A stretch of DNA of 64,000 nucleotides from Prostheceraeus crozeri (Eukaryota; Platyhelminthes; Polycladida; Euryleptidae), in the NCBI GenBank assembly GCA_907163375.1, contig CAJQUW010013604.1, positions 16,271 through 80,270 of the forward strand, written 5' to 3'. Of the stretch, positions 25,587 through 37,569 are shown one piece after another. A model generated the notes under the pieces. That model was not told the DNA's origin, searched no databases, and saw only the letters and a program-made list of their open reading frames with translations. The position numbers were made by a program, and so were the translations under genes. Each line of letters starts with the position of its first letter. The stretch's first letter is position 1.

Positions 25587-25772
25587 ATGGCTCCTCTAAA
25601 GTGCACATTAAAATCGAAAGTGAATTCCTATTTTTTGGAGAAGGATGAGGGATTTTCCTGCCTGGTAGAGACTGGAGAAAAACCGTGTGAAGCACACATC
25701 AACAAGATAGGAGGAGCCGAGTCGTGTGCATCCAACGTAAAGCGACATTTGATAAACTTTCATCGAAAATGA
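25587..25772 (+). CDS. BED-type zinc-finger ORF (transposase N-terminus or host exon)
   Basis: A 61-residue frame from an ATG at 25587. It reads KSKVNSYFLEKDEGFSC in the position of the aromatic-rich start of a BED finger. Candidate zinc ligands follow at Cys25, Cys34, His54 and His59 (in NVKRHLINFH). BED fingers bind DNA and occur at the N-terminus of hAT transposases and of proteins derived from them. The frame ends soon after the second histidine, so only the finger is present; no transposase domain follows in the next 2 kb. The position where tryptophan is usual in BED domains is Asn here. It lies 28 bases after a hairpin word tract. It may be an isolated exon or a transposon relic. Confidence 0.5.
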   Translation: MAPLKCTLKSKVNSYFLEKDEGFSCLVETGEKPCEAHINKIGGAESCASNVKRHLINFHRK

Positions 25773-25882
25773 TTGATAATTGATGCAACAATGATCACTA
25801 AAAATAGGTTCAGGTAAGCCTATCGTAATCTATGATGTAGGTTGCCAGTTTATTTAAAAAACTAGGCTTCATATGCTTGTCA

Positions 25883-25942
25883 CCCGGAGTCGGAGTCGGA
25901 GTCGGAGTCCTATCAAAATGATAGGACTCCGCATCCCTGGCT
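25883..25942. repeat. Hairpin word tract, word GGAGTC/GACTCC
   Basis: Four GGAGTC units, a short AT spacer (CCTATCAAAATGATAGG, itself palindromic), then the complementary GACTCC and the closing motif CATCCCTGG. A clean stem-loop of about 60 bases. Confidence 0.75.
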
Positions 25943-28789
25943 CTAATGTAGTTTACATGTCAATGAAACAGAACGGACTTATACATAGGGAAATACAATA
26001 ATTGAATCAATTATTGATTTTTGAATGAATGATGTCTTATCTAATCTACCTTTTATTTCATTAATCAAATTTGTCAAAATTCCATTTTTGCCTTCTGTGC
26101 AACAAAGGCAAAAATCTCAGTTATACGAGCCACATCAAAATACTTTAGTTATCAACCATGCTTTCAGTGACGCACCTAATTCGATGGAGTCAATTAACGT
26201 TTCATTCAAATTATTTTGCATTGTGTGTGATCAGTTAGTGATGTTGCAAAATTTTAATTAAGACTGATAGATAATTAGGACATTCAAAGTTGGAGTAATT
26301 ATTAGAATCTTACAATTCACATGCTAACAATGAGCGATCAAGCATGAGGAAAGTTAACTACCAGGCAATTTTATTATTTGACACCCAAATTGGCGTCGGT
26401 AATTATTAACTTAATTATGATTGTTAACTAGTTAACTTAATTAGTCATTTATGATTGTCATCTCAAAAATTGAATTTTAGTGAGTGCCAAATTTGATTGA
26501 TATTAACAATACTGTAAATTGACGTCCGACTTTTAGATGCATCCATTAGCTTCGACTATGTCTGATGAGTGATTTAAACACCATCTGTCTACCGCTGATT
26601 TTACATTGTAAATTGACAGAGTGAACTGACTGCATTTTTTGAATTCAATATTGTTTATCTCAAAGTGTTGGTTTATCTGTCAAGTTCAAGCGTATGTTTG
26701 AATAATTTTTGATGCTTTACTTCTAGTAGGGAAACAATGTATCTTGTTTATCAACGTCAGTTCGAGAGAAAGGCTTACATGTGTATTGTAAATTCCCTGA
26801 TACGAACTCGCCACGAAACGAATATTGCTCACTCTTCGTGCCAGAAAGCCAGTTGGCATTAGCCTCCATGAAACTCCCCAACGTTTTATCCATATAATTA
26901 TGAAATAAAAGTTTTAGTCACATTTTAGTCTCAGGTATCGATTTTTGCTCTTCTTTGTTGAATCCGATAGCAAAGGAATTACTGAAAGAAATCATCCAGT
27001 TCTCCGACATTTTAAAAGCAAACAATCACCGAAATAATCTTCGTGTAGGCTATTGAGAGCTGGTTCGCTAAGAGAAGTGATTCACTTCTTCGAAGTCATG
27101 CAAATATATATATATGCAGAAATGATCGGGACTCAGAAAAAATGATCATCTTACAGAGCTGGTTCATTTTCCGACTTGTCTTCTTGAGGCAGTATGCTGC
27201 ATATCATCCCAAAAATTAGAGGATTAGATCAAAAAATTAAGATATGAGATGCAAAATTCGCAATGTTGGCAAAAAATATATTGACCAAAATTTTGCTCAT
27301 TTTGGCTTCTTAATTGACGTCTATTTAAAGCAACTCATTGCAAGTCAAAGGTTCTCATACAAGTAAAAATATTTAGCATTGGCAACCTAACTGTGACTTG
27401 AACAACTCATATTTGAAACTTATTATTGCAAACAATGATTAAAAAAGATATCTTGATTGGGGGAAATTACTCAATCGCATTTCTGCTGAACAGAATTTCC
27501 ATTTACCCCGTCGGAAGCTTTAGATATTTCCTATATGGTGACATCAAACGACTTCAGTGCTTCAAGGAGTGCACCTCAAGGCCCGTGCTAGCGCAGATGA
27601 TCGGAGAATTCTAATTGCTCTATTATATGTGCAGTCTCGAGTTTTCACTGCATTTCTGCTTTGCCATCGGTCGGTAAACTACACAGCACAATGTTTCAAG
27701 GTTAGCTAGCAACAACTTCCGAATATTTTAGTAGCATGGTTAATCGACAAAAGTATTCCCTAATCCGCCGAAATGTTTGTTTATGCTTTTGTGAAATGAT
27801 TAGAAATGTACCACCTTTGGAGTGGAATCTTAAGTAATATTAAGTTTTCAAAAAATCAGGCAAAGGTATCAAACACATTATATGGAGAAACAGGCGCTTT
27901 TCACAAAAATCCTAAGAAGTCAAAAAAGGCGCTTATAGCATTTTCTCTTAAGATCCAGACTTTAATGATGAGCAATTCAACTAAGCAACCCGGAAGTTGA
28001 GTTATTACCCGTATATCAGTTGGTTCCTGGCGAAGTGCATTCATAAAATGAGACTTGCGCCGATTTCCAATTAAACTTTAAACTTGAACAGTTGCCGTGT
28101 TTCCACAAAAGTAAATATACGACAGTAATTTACGACTGCTCTTTCTATTCAGACCATTTGCCTCATTGGGAGACGCATGTCATCAGGCCAAATGATGAGC
28201 TGATGAATTCACAGAGTAAGTATATAGTAGGTAGAATATCGATTCAAAAAATGCCTGCATGCAGTGAAAGTTTTATATCAAAAGATTTAGTTTTTTGCGT
28301 AGATTTCGTTCATGCGGTCCAAAATTGTTTTTTGTTTATAAGTTGAAATTATTGAAATAATATTATTTTTCAGTCTTTCTACGCACAAAAATGAATGCAA
28401 TCTGTCAAAATATATTTCACATGGAAGACACAAAATAGAAAAGTAAGTAGATCACAAGCAAGCAACAAGATAAAGGCATTGACAAAATTGACAAAATAGA
28501 AGAAGTTGAACTACAATAAGTAAGATAAGACATAAAGGATGGACGAAGAGCCTCACAGGGCGAAATATATTTCGCCGATCTGGCCTTTTCAATTGCAATA
28601 GAAAGAAATCCTAAACCAAAAATTTATGGAAATCAAATGCCACATTATTTGAAATCTCTACACTGAATTACAAATTATCACTGTCATTATCAATATCTAA
28701 CAAATATGTGCATATACCACAGTTCCTTGATTGTCGCAGTTCCACAGTTCATTATTCGATAGTCTCATAGCTCACAGTCCATTATCATT
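25943..28789. other. Stretch with no firm gene; one possible exon
   Basis: Mostly AT-rich with short frames. At 28092-28215 an open segment lies between an acceptor-like site (ending ACAG) and a good donor-like site (AGA followed by GTAAGT). It encodes FHKSKYTTVIYDCSFYSDH and more, but has no known domain, so I give it low weight. At 28559-28576 there is a perfect 18-base palindrome (GGCGAAATATATTTCGCC). Confidence 0.3.
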
Positions 28790-29530
28790 CTATATCTCTC
28801 CAGTTTTCTGTATTGTTATCGGTGGCAGGTGTTTTATCGTTGATGACGATCCTTTTCTGTTGTAAACCGCTTTGATGTTGACTGATTCCGTTATTTGACG
28901 TTCCATTGCATTGTGAAGATGTACACTTGTTACACTCATTAAGAATTCTTGTTCTATGTTGTTATGTTATTCTTTTACAATGTCTCCATAGACTTGATGC
29001 ATCCTTCTTTTCTTTCAATTGCTTCATATGTTCCTTTCCTCTGATTTTCGCATTTCTTGCTGTTTCTCTGATATTTGCATCCCTTTGCATCCTTCACATT
29101 CAATTTCGTACGTTATTCCTTGTGCATCACATTTTCCTCTGCCGCTACTAGGCATTCGTCAATACATTTTATTTTCTCGAACCGATTTGACCTTTGTAAT
29201 TTTGATTTTGTGGCATCTTTTGCAGTTCCTAATTTTTAATCCATTTTTCTATATTTCTACTTCCAACTCTTTCTTCAATATCGAATTTGGAATTCATTGA
29301 ATGAATAACACACTTTCGTCATTATTTTTCTTGCACCACGTTTTCTTTTTCTTTTGCTTCACTCTTCTTCTATCAGTTTGCTGCCATTCTCTTGGTCTGT
29401 ACATTGGTTTGTATTTGTTTCTGTCATCTTCTTTTATTTTGTTGTAGGCATTTAATGCTGACTTTGTAATTTGTGTTCTGAATTTCTGATCATTACCAGG
29501 ATATTGCACTCAGTAATGTATATATGACCG
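28790..29530 (-). pseudogene. Penelope-like element, 3' half (RT thumb and GIY-YIG endonuclease)
   Basis: The minus strand at about 29509-29294 reads KFRTQITKSALNAYNKI and later PMYRPREWQQ, as in the region after the palm of Penelope-like reverse transcriptases. Further downstream (about 29140-28860) come GITYEIECEGC, then ETARNAKIRGKEHMKQL, SSLWRHCK and FLMSVTSVH with AMERQITESVNI. Those segments match the C-terminal GIY-YIG nuclease of Penelope-like elements. The element is broken. Its other half lies at 44044-44620 on the same strand, beyond the Polinton. The family assignment rests on the pairing of an RT with a GIY-YIG domain, which is distinctive for this group. Confidence 0.7.
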
Positions 29531-29536
29531 GTTCAA

Positions 29537-30120
29537 GACAACTAAAAAAATAAGATACCTCCAGAATGCAAAAACGGAATATTTCATATACTGAAAAAAG
29601 ACCTATAAAAATAAGAAATAAAATAATAAAATCAAAGAAAAGTTGTAAGATCGTTGTGATTTTTTCATATACTGGGGATGAGTATGGGAATACTTCATAC
29701 ACTGAAAAAGAGTTTTATAAATAAAAATAATATTAAGGATAAATTAAAAAAAAAGTTCTAAGCTCGTTGGGATTTTTTCATATACTGAAAAGAGGTTTCA
29801 AAAATTTCATGTAGTCGAAAATTTACGTAGTCTGAAAATTTCAAGTAGTCAAAAATTTATGTAGTCCAAAAAATATCAAAATTTCACGTAGTCTAAAATT
29901 TAGGTAGTCTAAAAATTTCAGTTAGTCTAAAAATTTCACGTAGTTTAAAAATTTCACGTAGTCGAAAATTTACGTAATCTAAAAATTTCACGTAGTCGAA
30001 AATTTACGTAGTCTGAAAATTTCACGTAGTCTAAAAATATCAGAAAATTGTATTCAAAATATTCATTAAAAAAATGGAAACTCAAAAATGGAAGAAACTT
30101 CTAAAATATTTCCTTCGTCT
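29537..30120 (+). repeat. Polinton terminal inverted repeat, left
   Basis: Matches the reverse complement of 43640-44043. Shared blocks include GATACCTCCAGAATGCAAAA, TTTTTTCATATACTGAAAAG and AATTGTATTCAAAATATT. The middle is a minisatellite of about 18-base units built on ACGTAGTCTAAAAATTTC, which is longer here than on the right. The left arm also carries an extra internal copy of the ATATACTG block. Confidence 0.88.
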
Positions 30121-31040
30121 AAAAAATTCACGTAGTTTAAAAAATTTTACGTATTAAAGAAGTCTAATAATAATAAATTACATTATTACTTTCAAAGAGT
30201 CTGTGAAAAATTACGTAGTTGAAAAATTTTCAAATAGCTAATGAAGCTGATAAAAAATCAAATTCAATTAGAGACAGTTAGTTAATGACACAAACAGGAT
30301 GGTAAAATTTCTAATGAAGAAAATGATAAATTTTTTAGAAGAACTAAAAACTTTATTAAACAAAACTTAAGACGAAAAAATTTTAGACGAGAAAAATTTA
30401 GTCAACAAAGCAATAAAAAAAATTTTGTTCAGTAAAATGTTTTTGTTGTATTCCAATGTTACCACAAAATTCAAATATTATATTTTTAAAAAGGAGAAAA
30501 TTAAAGCTTGTAGTGAAAAAAGAATCCAACAATCAGATGAGTTGATAAAGCAAAAAAATATTATGAAAGAAAATCATACTCAGCATAGAATGACAAAAGC
30601 TGGTATTCAATCTGATATGTTAGAAAAAATGTTACAAACCTAGCAAGCAAAAACTGATTTTGAAAAAACTATTGAACCATAAAACCATTTAAAAAAAGAA
30701 ACTGATCTAACGTGCCTAGACACATGCGTACAACTACAATTGGACATAACTGATCCAAACTGAACAATCATAAAACTATATTAATAGAATGAAACAAAAT
30801 CAATAAAAAAAAAAAAATCTAAACAATCCTAACACTTTACTTCATTCACATTCTACTTCATTTAAACAAAACAAATAACTATCTAGATTGGTGCTTGTGG
30901 TGAAGAAATTATTCTATAAGAGGTTTAATTTTAAAAAACTTATTCCTTCCTTTTAAGATTTGTTAGATTTAGATATTGATTACCAGTCTAAAATTTACGT
31001 AGTCTAATAAAATATAAAATTATGTTAGATAAAGTTTGCT
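30121..31040. other. Polinton left-end region with a short lysine-rich ORF
   Basis: Very AT-rich. A 72-residue lysine- and glutamine-rich frame lies at 30425-30643, with helical, possibly coiled-coil character and no known domain. The rest shows no recognisable part. Confidence 0.4.
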
Positions 31041-31049
31041 AAAAACTCT

Positions 31050-31300
31050 TAGTTATTATTACGATTTATTATCAGCTGGTAGTAAAGTAGGAACAGGATT
31101 ACAAACAGAAACAACTGTATTTTTACCAGATGACCCACTAGAATTAATAAATAGATAAGAGATTTTATTATCTGCAACAAAAGAAGGACATGACTTTAGT
31201 TTTAACAAAATACATGCAATCTTAAAAAGATTATTAGAAAAGGATATTATAAATGAGAAGACCTATAAAAGATTAGTTAAAATTTTTATTCCTTGAATTT
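31050..31300 (+). pseudogene. Small Polinton ORF of unknown function
   Basis: A coding-like stretch with segments TGLQTETTVFLPDDP and KEGHDFSFNKIHAILKRLLE. Its place just upstream of the minor capsid region and its charged helical character fit the small accessory frames seen in Polintons. No function can be given. Broken. Confidence 0.4.
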
Positions 31301-31337
31301 TTAAAAAAAATATTTCATAAAAAAATATTTAATAAAA

Positions 31338-32152
31338 ATGTTTCGTAAAAATGTCTTCGAGAGAATTATCATCAGCAGATTTAGAAAAATTAATAATCAT
31401 TCAGAAAATCTAACAGAGATTTTGGCTTCATCAAAATTTAGTACGACGTTAAAAATTATAACAACTACTTCATCACACACTTGTAATTTAGAACCCATTC
31501 TACATGTAGAACAAAATAAAAATTATCAAATTGCATTGACTAGTTTCTCCACATTTAACACTATTCAAAACGTTATCAAAGATGTGAATGATCAATTTAG
31601 ATATTCTACTGATAAAGGTAAAGCGTGGAAAATACTAACTTTTCTTCCTGGTTCTTACGAAGTTGAATCAATATCAAATGAAATTAAAAGACATTTAGGT
31701 ATGCCATTTAAAGATAAAAAACAATTACATTTTGCAGTTAAACCGGCAGTTAATAAATTTTCTCTTACTTTAGACGAAAATCATCAAGTTGATTTTAATC
31801 ATGATAGATCATTGTCAAAACTATCAGGATTTAATAAACAAATCTATAGACAAGGTTATCATTTAGATAAAAAGATTATTAAAATAACTGAAATAAATTC
31901 AATTGCTGTACATTGTGAATTATTGAAGGAGGATATATAAATGGTAAATTGTCAAATTTAATATTCAGTTTTCCAGCTTTTACTGTGCCCATTGGTTGTA
32001 GAATAAATGTATTTCAACAAACATTAATATATTTCCCTATTACAAGAAAAACTATTAACAGCATTAACATTGGAATTGCTGATGAGAAAGGACAAGAAAT
32101 AAATTTTGGAGGTGAAGAGATTATGATAGATCTTTTGGTTAGAGAAGTTTAA
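31338..32152 (+). pseudogene. Polinton minor capsid (penton-like) region
   Basis: Begins at an ATG at 31338. The first part contains CNLEPILHVEQNKNYQIALT and the last part contains INSINIGIADEKGQ with EEIMIDLLVREV. These resemble the beta-rich minor capsid protein of Polintons, which is thought to form the capsid vertices as a single jelly roll. The location immediately upstream of the packaging ATPase supports the call. Broken. The assignment is from pattern memory of the family, not a search. Confidence 0.55.
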
Positions 32153-32177
32153 TTTTCTTAAAAAATTCTTATTAAAA

Positions 32178-32954
32178 ATGAGTGAAGAAATTTTTACAAA
32201 ATTACCACTAAATAAAAAACTTAAATTTAATCATCATCCAAATTTATCTAATAAAGTTTTGTCAGTTATTTGTGGAAGATCAGGATGTGGAAAAACATAT
32301 TTATTATTTAAAATTTTAACGACTCCAAATTTTTTGGATTATAACAATCTTATAATTTATACAACAACAGCAGAACAACCTGTTTATCAATTTTTAAAAT
32401 ATGGATTTGAAAATAATCTTACAAAAACAGCAATTGCTTCATTATTCAAAGAATATGAAAAATCTGAATATGAAGAAGAAATAAGTTCATGGTGTGAAGA
32501 AGCAGCAAAAAATAATCAGTTAGTAGAATCTAATAGAAATAAACACATAAAGATGCAATTAATAGATGATAGTGGTAATATGCAAGATCCTAGTAAACTA
32601 GATAAAACAATGAAACATTGTGTAATTTTTGATGATTGTGTTAATGATAGAAATCAGGCAGTTCAGAGAAATTATTTCACAAGAGGTAGACATAACAACT
32701 GTAGTGTTTTTTATTTAACACAAAGTATGTATTCATTAGATGGAAGTGTTACTAGAAAGAATGCCAATATATTTATACTATTTGAAATAAATGCAAGAAA
32801 TTTATGTGATTTCTTAAGAGATTTATGTATAAGAGATAAAGATGAATTTAAACATTCGTGTAACAATGCTTGGTCAAAAGATTATGGCTTCACTACAATT
32901 AATATTGATAAAAAAATACATGATAGAGATATAGAAAGCATTTTTGCGGAGTGA
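32178..32954 (+). CDS. Polinton genome-packaging ATPase (FtsK/HerA superfamily)
   Basis: A 258-residue frame from an ATG at 32178 that looks whole. It has a Walker A motif at residues 32-39 (GRSGCGKT), a Walker B motif (CVIFDD) near residue 150, and a downstream RGRHNNCSVFYLTQSMY segment typical of poxvirus A32-like packaging ATPases. Its length is normal for Polinton ATPases. In the family this enzyme drives DNA into the capsid. It starts about 25 bases after the minor capsid region and converges with the polymerase on the other strand, the 3' ends being about 65 bases apart. Confidence 0.92.
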   Translation: MSEEIFTKLPLNKKLKFNHHPNLSNKVLSVICGRSGCGKTYLLFKILTTPNFLDYNNLIIYTTTAEQPVYQFLKYGFENNLTKTAIASLFKEYEKSEYEEEISSWCEEAAKNNQLVESNRNKHIKMQLIDDSGNMQDPSKLDKTMKHCVIFDDCVNDRNQAVQRNYFTRGRHNNCSVFYLTQSMYSLDGSVTRKNANIFILFEINARNLCDFLRDLCIRDKDEFKHSCNNAWSKDYGFTTINIDKKIHDRDIESIFAE

Positions 32955-33018
32955 TCGAATAATTTATTTTTTTTCTTAAAATTTTTCTTAATCTTTAGAA
33001 ATTAAGAAATTTAAAAAT

Positions 33019-36000
33019 TTAAAAATTTGAAAATTTAAAAGACAAAGTAGTTATTCCATCAGGCAAATTTTTTCTTTTATCATCAAATGGATCTAATGCT
33101 AATTTATGTTCCTCTTTTAAATACATTTTATGTTTCTTTGAATTAAGTCTATAATTACATGCTGTTTTTATTTCATTATTGAATAATGCATTCTTATAAT
33201 CTTGAAATGTTATTTGGTTAGCCACTGATGCCCTTGAAATTCCTTTTAATGTTTTAGATGTTGCTGAATTTGTTTTAGATGTTTTAGAATTTGTGTTATA
33301 ACAATAACACTTAGATTGTAAAAATACAGCATCTGTTATGTACTCTTCATTTTCTTCTAGTTCATCTTTTACTTTACATAAATCAGAAGAATGAATGATA
33401 TCTTTTATTTCATTAATTTCTTCATCAAGTGAAGAATTATACGGTATTGTTAATTCTAAGAAAACGCTATCATTATCTGTGAAGTGTAATTTATAGTTTT
33501 CGCCATAAGCAGGTGCTAAATAATCATATATAAATCTATACATAAATAGTTTAGCTAATTCTAATATAGTGAATCCTATAAAATTAAACTTATCATGTTT
33601 TATAATGTTTCGTCTTAGATGCAATGCACATAGTTCATCAGTGAATCTAGTAGTTCTTTTATATGAAGGTTTCCTAGTTGAATTTTGATATCTATCTTTA
33701 TCATAAACTATTTCAATATTTTGTCTATTACACACATTTTCTAAAGTCTTACCATAAAATGCATTATTCATTAATTTGAAGAGCACGTTTCCAAAATCAT
33801 CTTTATTTCTTTTAGCTATTTTGCGTTTTTCAATATTGAACTCTATATAATTTTTTAACCACCTAGATTTTCTATACACTAGTTTCCGGTGAATTTTAAA
33901 AAGAATCATTCCATGATCTAAATACCAATCTAGCATTCTTCCTTCAACAACATACTTTCCTTTATTACTTTGTGTTAACATAAGTTTTTTGTTGGCCTGT
34001 ATTTCTTAGGAATTAAAGATTTTTGATAATCTGAAAAATCTTCTATATTGGGAATTTTGTTTTCGGGACAGAAAGGATAATATTTTGTTGCGCCTTTTAT
34101 ATAATCAGGGTATGCTAAATCAACTTCATATATATAACCATAATTATTTTCACCATCTAATGTAGGTTCGTATTCAAGAATGGTACTCCATTCCATTTCA
34201 CCTGTTGGTAGTTCTTGTATCATGCAAGAAGAATATAAGCTATTAAAATCATAATGTTTCATTTGTATGTTTCAACCCTGCTAACCATGTTAATCCTGAT
34301 GTAGAATAACAATAACATGAATCTATTCCGTAATATTCTACACACATGTTACGAAAGTTTTCAAAAAGATCAGCAAGGATTAATACATCTATCTGAAGAT
34401 ATTTCATTGTATAATCATACATTGTTCTACAATTTAACTCTCTCCAATTCTTTTCAGCTTCTGCATAATCTTCTTCAGATAGTTATGATTGTTTTAATGT
34501 TGATTTAAATTTATCACGTGAACAAAGTTGATGTTCTTGCATTATTTCATTTATTCTATTTAGATCTCCAGTTAAATATTCGTAGGGAAAAATACCTTTT
34601 AAAGGTTTTAAATCATATTTATTTAATATTTTACATTGTTCAGGTTTCAAAGTTTTTCCCATGACCTCTAATGAATAAGGATTAGAAAATCTAAATGCAT
34701 CCAATATTCTAATACAACCAAACTGCATTGAAAAATATTCTTCTTCTGTTTTACATAGTACGTTTGTTCTTAGTTGTTGTAATTTTTCAGATGAGAATAG
34801 ATCTTTCATTATTAAATGGAAATCATATTTGGAACCACTGTAAAAATGTAAAGGTACAAAGTTATATCTAAATTTATTAGCATTAAGATTACAAGAATTA
34901 TGTGCTGCACTTCTATATAATCCATTTAGATGATCATGATCTTTTACTTTATAAGTTGTAAATTCTTTTCCACAGTAATAACAATTTTTTCATTATCAAA
35001 TTGTAATAATTGATCATACGTTAATGGAAGCATTGGTTTATTTGTTTTTACGCAATTGTGAAAAATATTTTTGTAATTCTTCTATTTTCTTTGTAAACAT
35101 TTCTGAACTATTTTCACCATAGTATTGATAATATTCTGATTTAAATAATTCAGGATAATTTGAATGAATGTACATTCCCCAACATAATGGTTTTTGTTCA
35201 AGCAAATGCTTACCAGAACTTTGCGTCATGTTAACATTACATGCTTCAAATTCACAATATATAATAAAGGGTACTTTATTTTTGTAATACCATTTATTAT
35301 GTACTAAATAATCTTTTTTAGTAAAAGTATTTTTAACTACTTCATTTTGTTGACAATTCTCCAAATGTCTATTCATTTCTTCTTTAGTTCTAAAGCTCGT
35401 CATAATTATTGAAGACAGGGAAAATTAGCATTATTTGAAGTTTTTGTAAATATAGAAATATCTTTACACAATATGTAATGACCTTGATAATATAGCATAT
35501 TCGCTTGTGCTGGTTGCACTACCTGCTGCTTTAGCATTTTTAGCTTTTGTTGATATTCCTGTTGTAATATTTCCAACTGTTCTTGATAGGTTTTTGAAAC
35601 TGTTCTTCATATTGTTTTCGACATTGTTCTTCATATTGTTCACGATATTCCTTACTTAATATATGTTTACCCATATGATATTCTTGTAGATTTTTTTGTT
35701 GACAATCTTCTTTATATTGTTTTAGATTTCTTGGATGACATTCTAATTCATTAAATTGAGAATTACATTGTTGGTAGACTATGTATGATAATTTTAAATA
35801 TTCTTTATCTTCAAGATTCCATTCGTCTTAAATATATTTGTATTCTAATGTAGTTACTTCTTGTTGATATTCTTGTAGATATTGATTATGTAACACGTGT
35901 AACTCTTGTTGATATTCTTGTTGATATTGCTTTTTATATTGTTGCTGTAACATCTTTAACTGGTTTTGATAATCTAATATCAAAAGCTCATGGTTTCGTA

Positions 36001-36781
36001 TTTATCAGGAAATCGACATCCTTTATAATTATTATGATTAATCATTATTGGTGATAATATTTTTATAATTTCATATTTTTCAATACATATTACATTTCCT
36101 TTGTAAATAATATTATGATGCATGTAATTTCCTCTTTCATTGTATACTATTTCTGTTTGGCATAAATTTTGTTATTCAAATAAAATTCTTTTAAGTTAAT
36201 ATAAACAATGTTATTAACTTCAATATCTCCGGGATATAAGGAAGAAATATTACCAATCGAAACATACTTCACATTTAATTCAAAAACATTTACTTCTATT
36301 AAATTTTTATTCTTTTTATGAAACTTTATTAACCTATTATAATCATATGGAAATTCATCTAAACCATCAGAGAGATCAAATTCATTTATATATTCTTCTT
36401 TATTATGATGACTTAGTCTTTCTTTGTGATACTTTGCAGGATGTAAATGTGCTATAAAACTCCACAGAAAACAATATTCATCTTCACTCTGTATGTTGCC
36501 TATTTGTGGAGAACTGAAAGGAAGGGGTATGTTCCACCACCAGTATTATTTTTATATTTGTCAATTACTATTTTCTTAGATAGTATTGCAATAAATCTCC
36601 AACCAGATTCACGCAACTGAGCTTCAGTTATAGCATCTTTTAATTTATTTATCATTGTTTCAAATATGGGTTGTATATCATTTACATTATGTATTCCTTG
36701 TGCTTGTGTAAAATGTCCCTGTACTATCTCTTCAGTCATTCCATCGGATCCAGTTTTTGTATAAAGTACTTCTACATTCAT
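33019..36781 (-). pseudogene. Polinton protein-primed DNA polymerase B
   Basis: A long minus-strand region. In its N-terminal part (36781-36180) it reads LRESGWRFIAILSKKIV and then NIQSEDEYCFLWSFIAHLHP, the leader found in Polinton and related polymerases. An exonuclease-like segment (FIIYCEFEACNV) lies near 35260. The palm follows, with recognisable regions KHYDFNSLYSS, FKLMNNAFYGKTLENV and HFTDNDSVFLEL between 34260 and 33480. A glutamine-rich stretch occupies 35500-36000. In Polintons this enzyme replicates the element using a terminal protein as primer. Broken at several points. Confidence 0.88.
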
Positions 36782-36959
36782 ATAACACTTGAAAAATTTC
36801 TTAAATATATTATAGAAGTTTGTTAATACATCATAAAAAGTTTCATCGGATTCATTATGTTCAACAGATTCATCAAATAAATATTTTATATCTGTTACAG
36901 CTTCGTCGGTTTCGTCAGTTTCATTGAATAAATATCTTATATCTGTTTCGGGAGAAGTA

Positions 36960-37461
36960 CTAGAACCTTCGATTTCCCCAAAAAATCTTCACTATTAAAA
37001 ACTTTTTATATTCCGAATGTGAATAATCATCAAATATTTTTTTAACTTTTATATCAGTAGGTAATGTTTCTAGATAGTTTTTGTAATTATTTAATTTTGA
37101 TATATTTCCTTCATCAGCTCGATCTACATTTTGTAAATGCATTTTACTTTTTAAATGAGATTGATAACTTCTTTTTGTTTGTAACTGTCTTTTACATAAG
37201 ACACAAAAAAACTTGGTATTTTCCACTGTTTTTTAAAGAAAAAATCTGTGTTTTAATTTTAGATATGAATTTTTTTGGTATAAACATATGCTGTAATTGT
37301 TGAATATTTTGATTGGCTAGAATATTTTCATTGGGTTGAATATTTTGATGAAATTGTTGTCCCATATGTTTACCGCATTCTGTGTTTTTCATATGAGAAT
37401 ATAATAACGCCTGATTTATAAAACGCATATTACAAACTTGACAAATTTGAATCATTTCCAT
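36960..37461 (-). pseudogene. C2H2 zinc-finger region of the Polinton
   Basis: Two finger-like segments, FFCVLCKRQLQTKRSYQSHLK and ICQVCNMRFINQALLYSHMK, each with a CxxC pair and a following histidine. They sit directly upstream of the polymerase on the same strand. They may be the N-terminal fingers of the polymerase polyprotein or a separate DNA-binding protein. Broken. Confidence 0.6.
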
Positions 37462-37569
37462 TTTTTATTTTCATTAGAAAAAATTTTATTTTTTTATGCG
37501 AGAAAAATAATTTTATTTTTTTTGTGAGAAAAATAATTTTTATTTTATTGTTGAAAATGATGTTAAAAA

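Noticed and set aside
28546-28576. Possible hammerhead ribozyme near the Penelope-like 3' end (GACGAAGAG, then a GCC-rich stem, then GCGAAA)
   Set aside because: Hammerheads are known from Penelope-like elements, but the CUGANGA core is not matched, stem III does not pair well, and it is on the opposite strand from the element. Only the perfect 18-base palindrome is certain.
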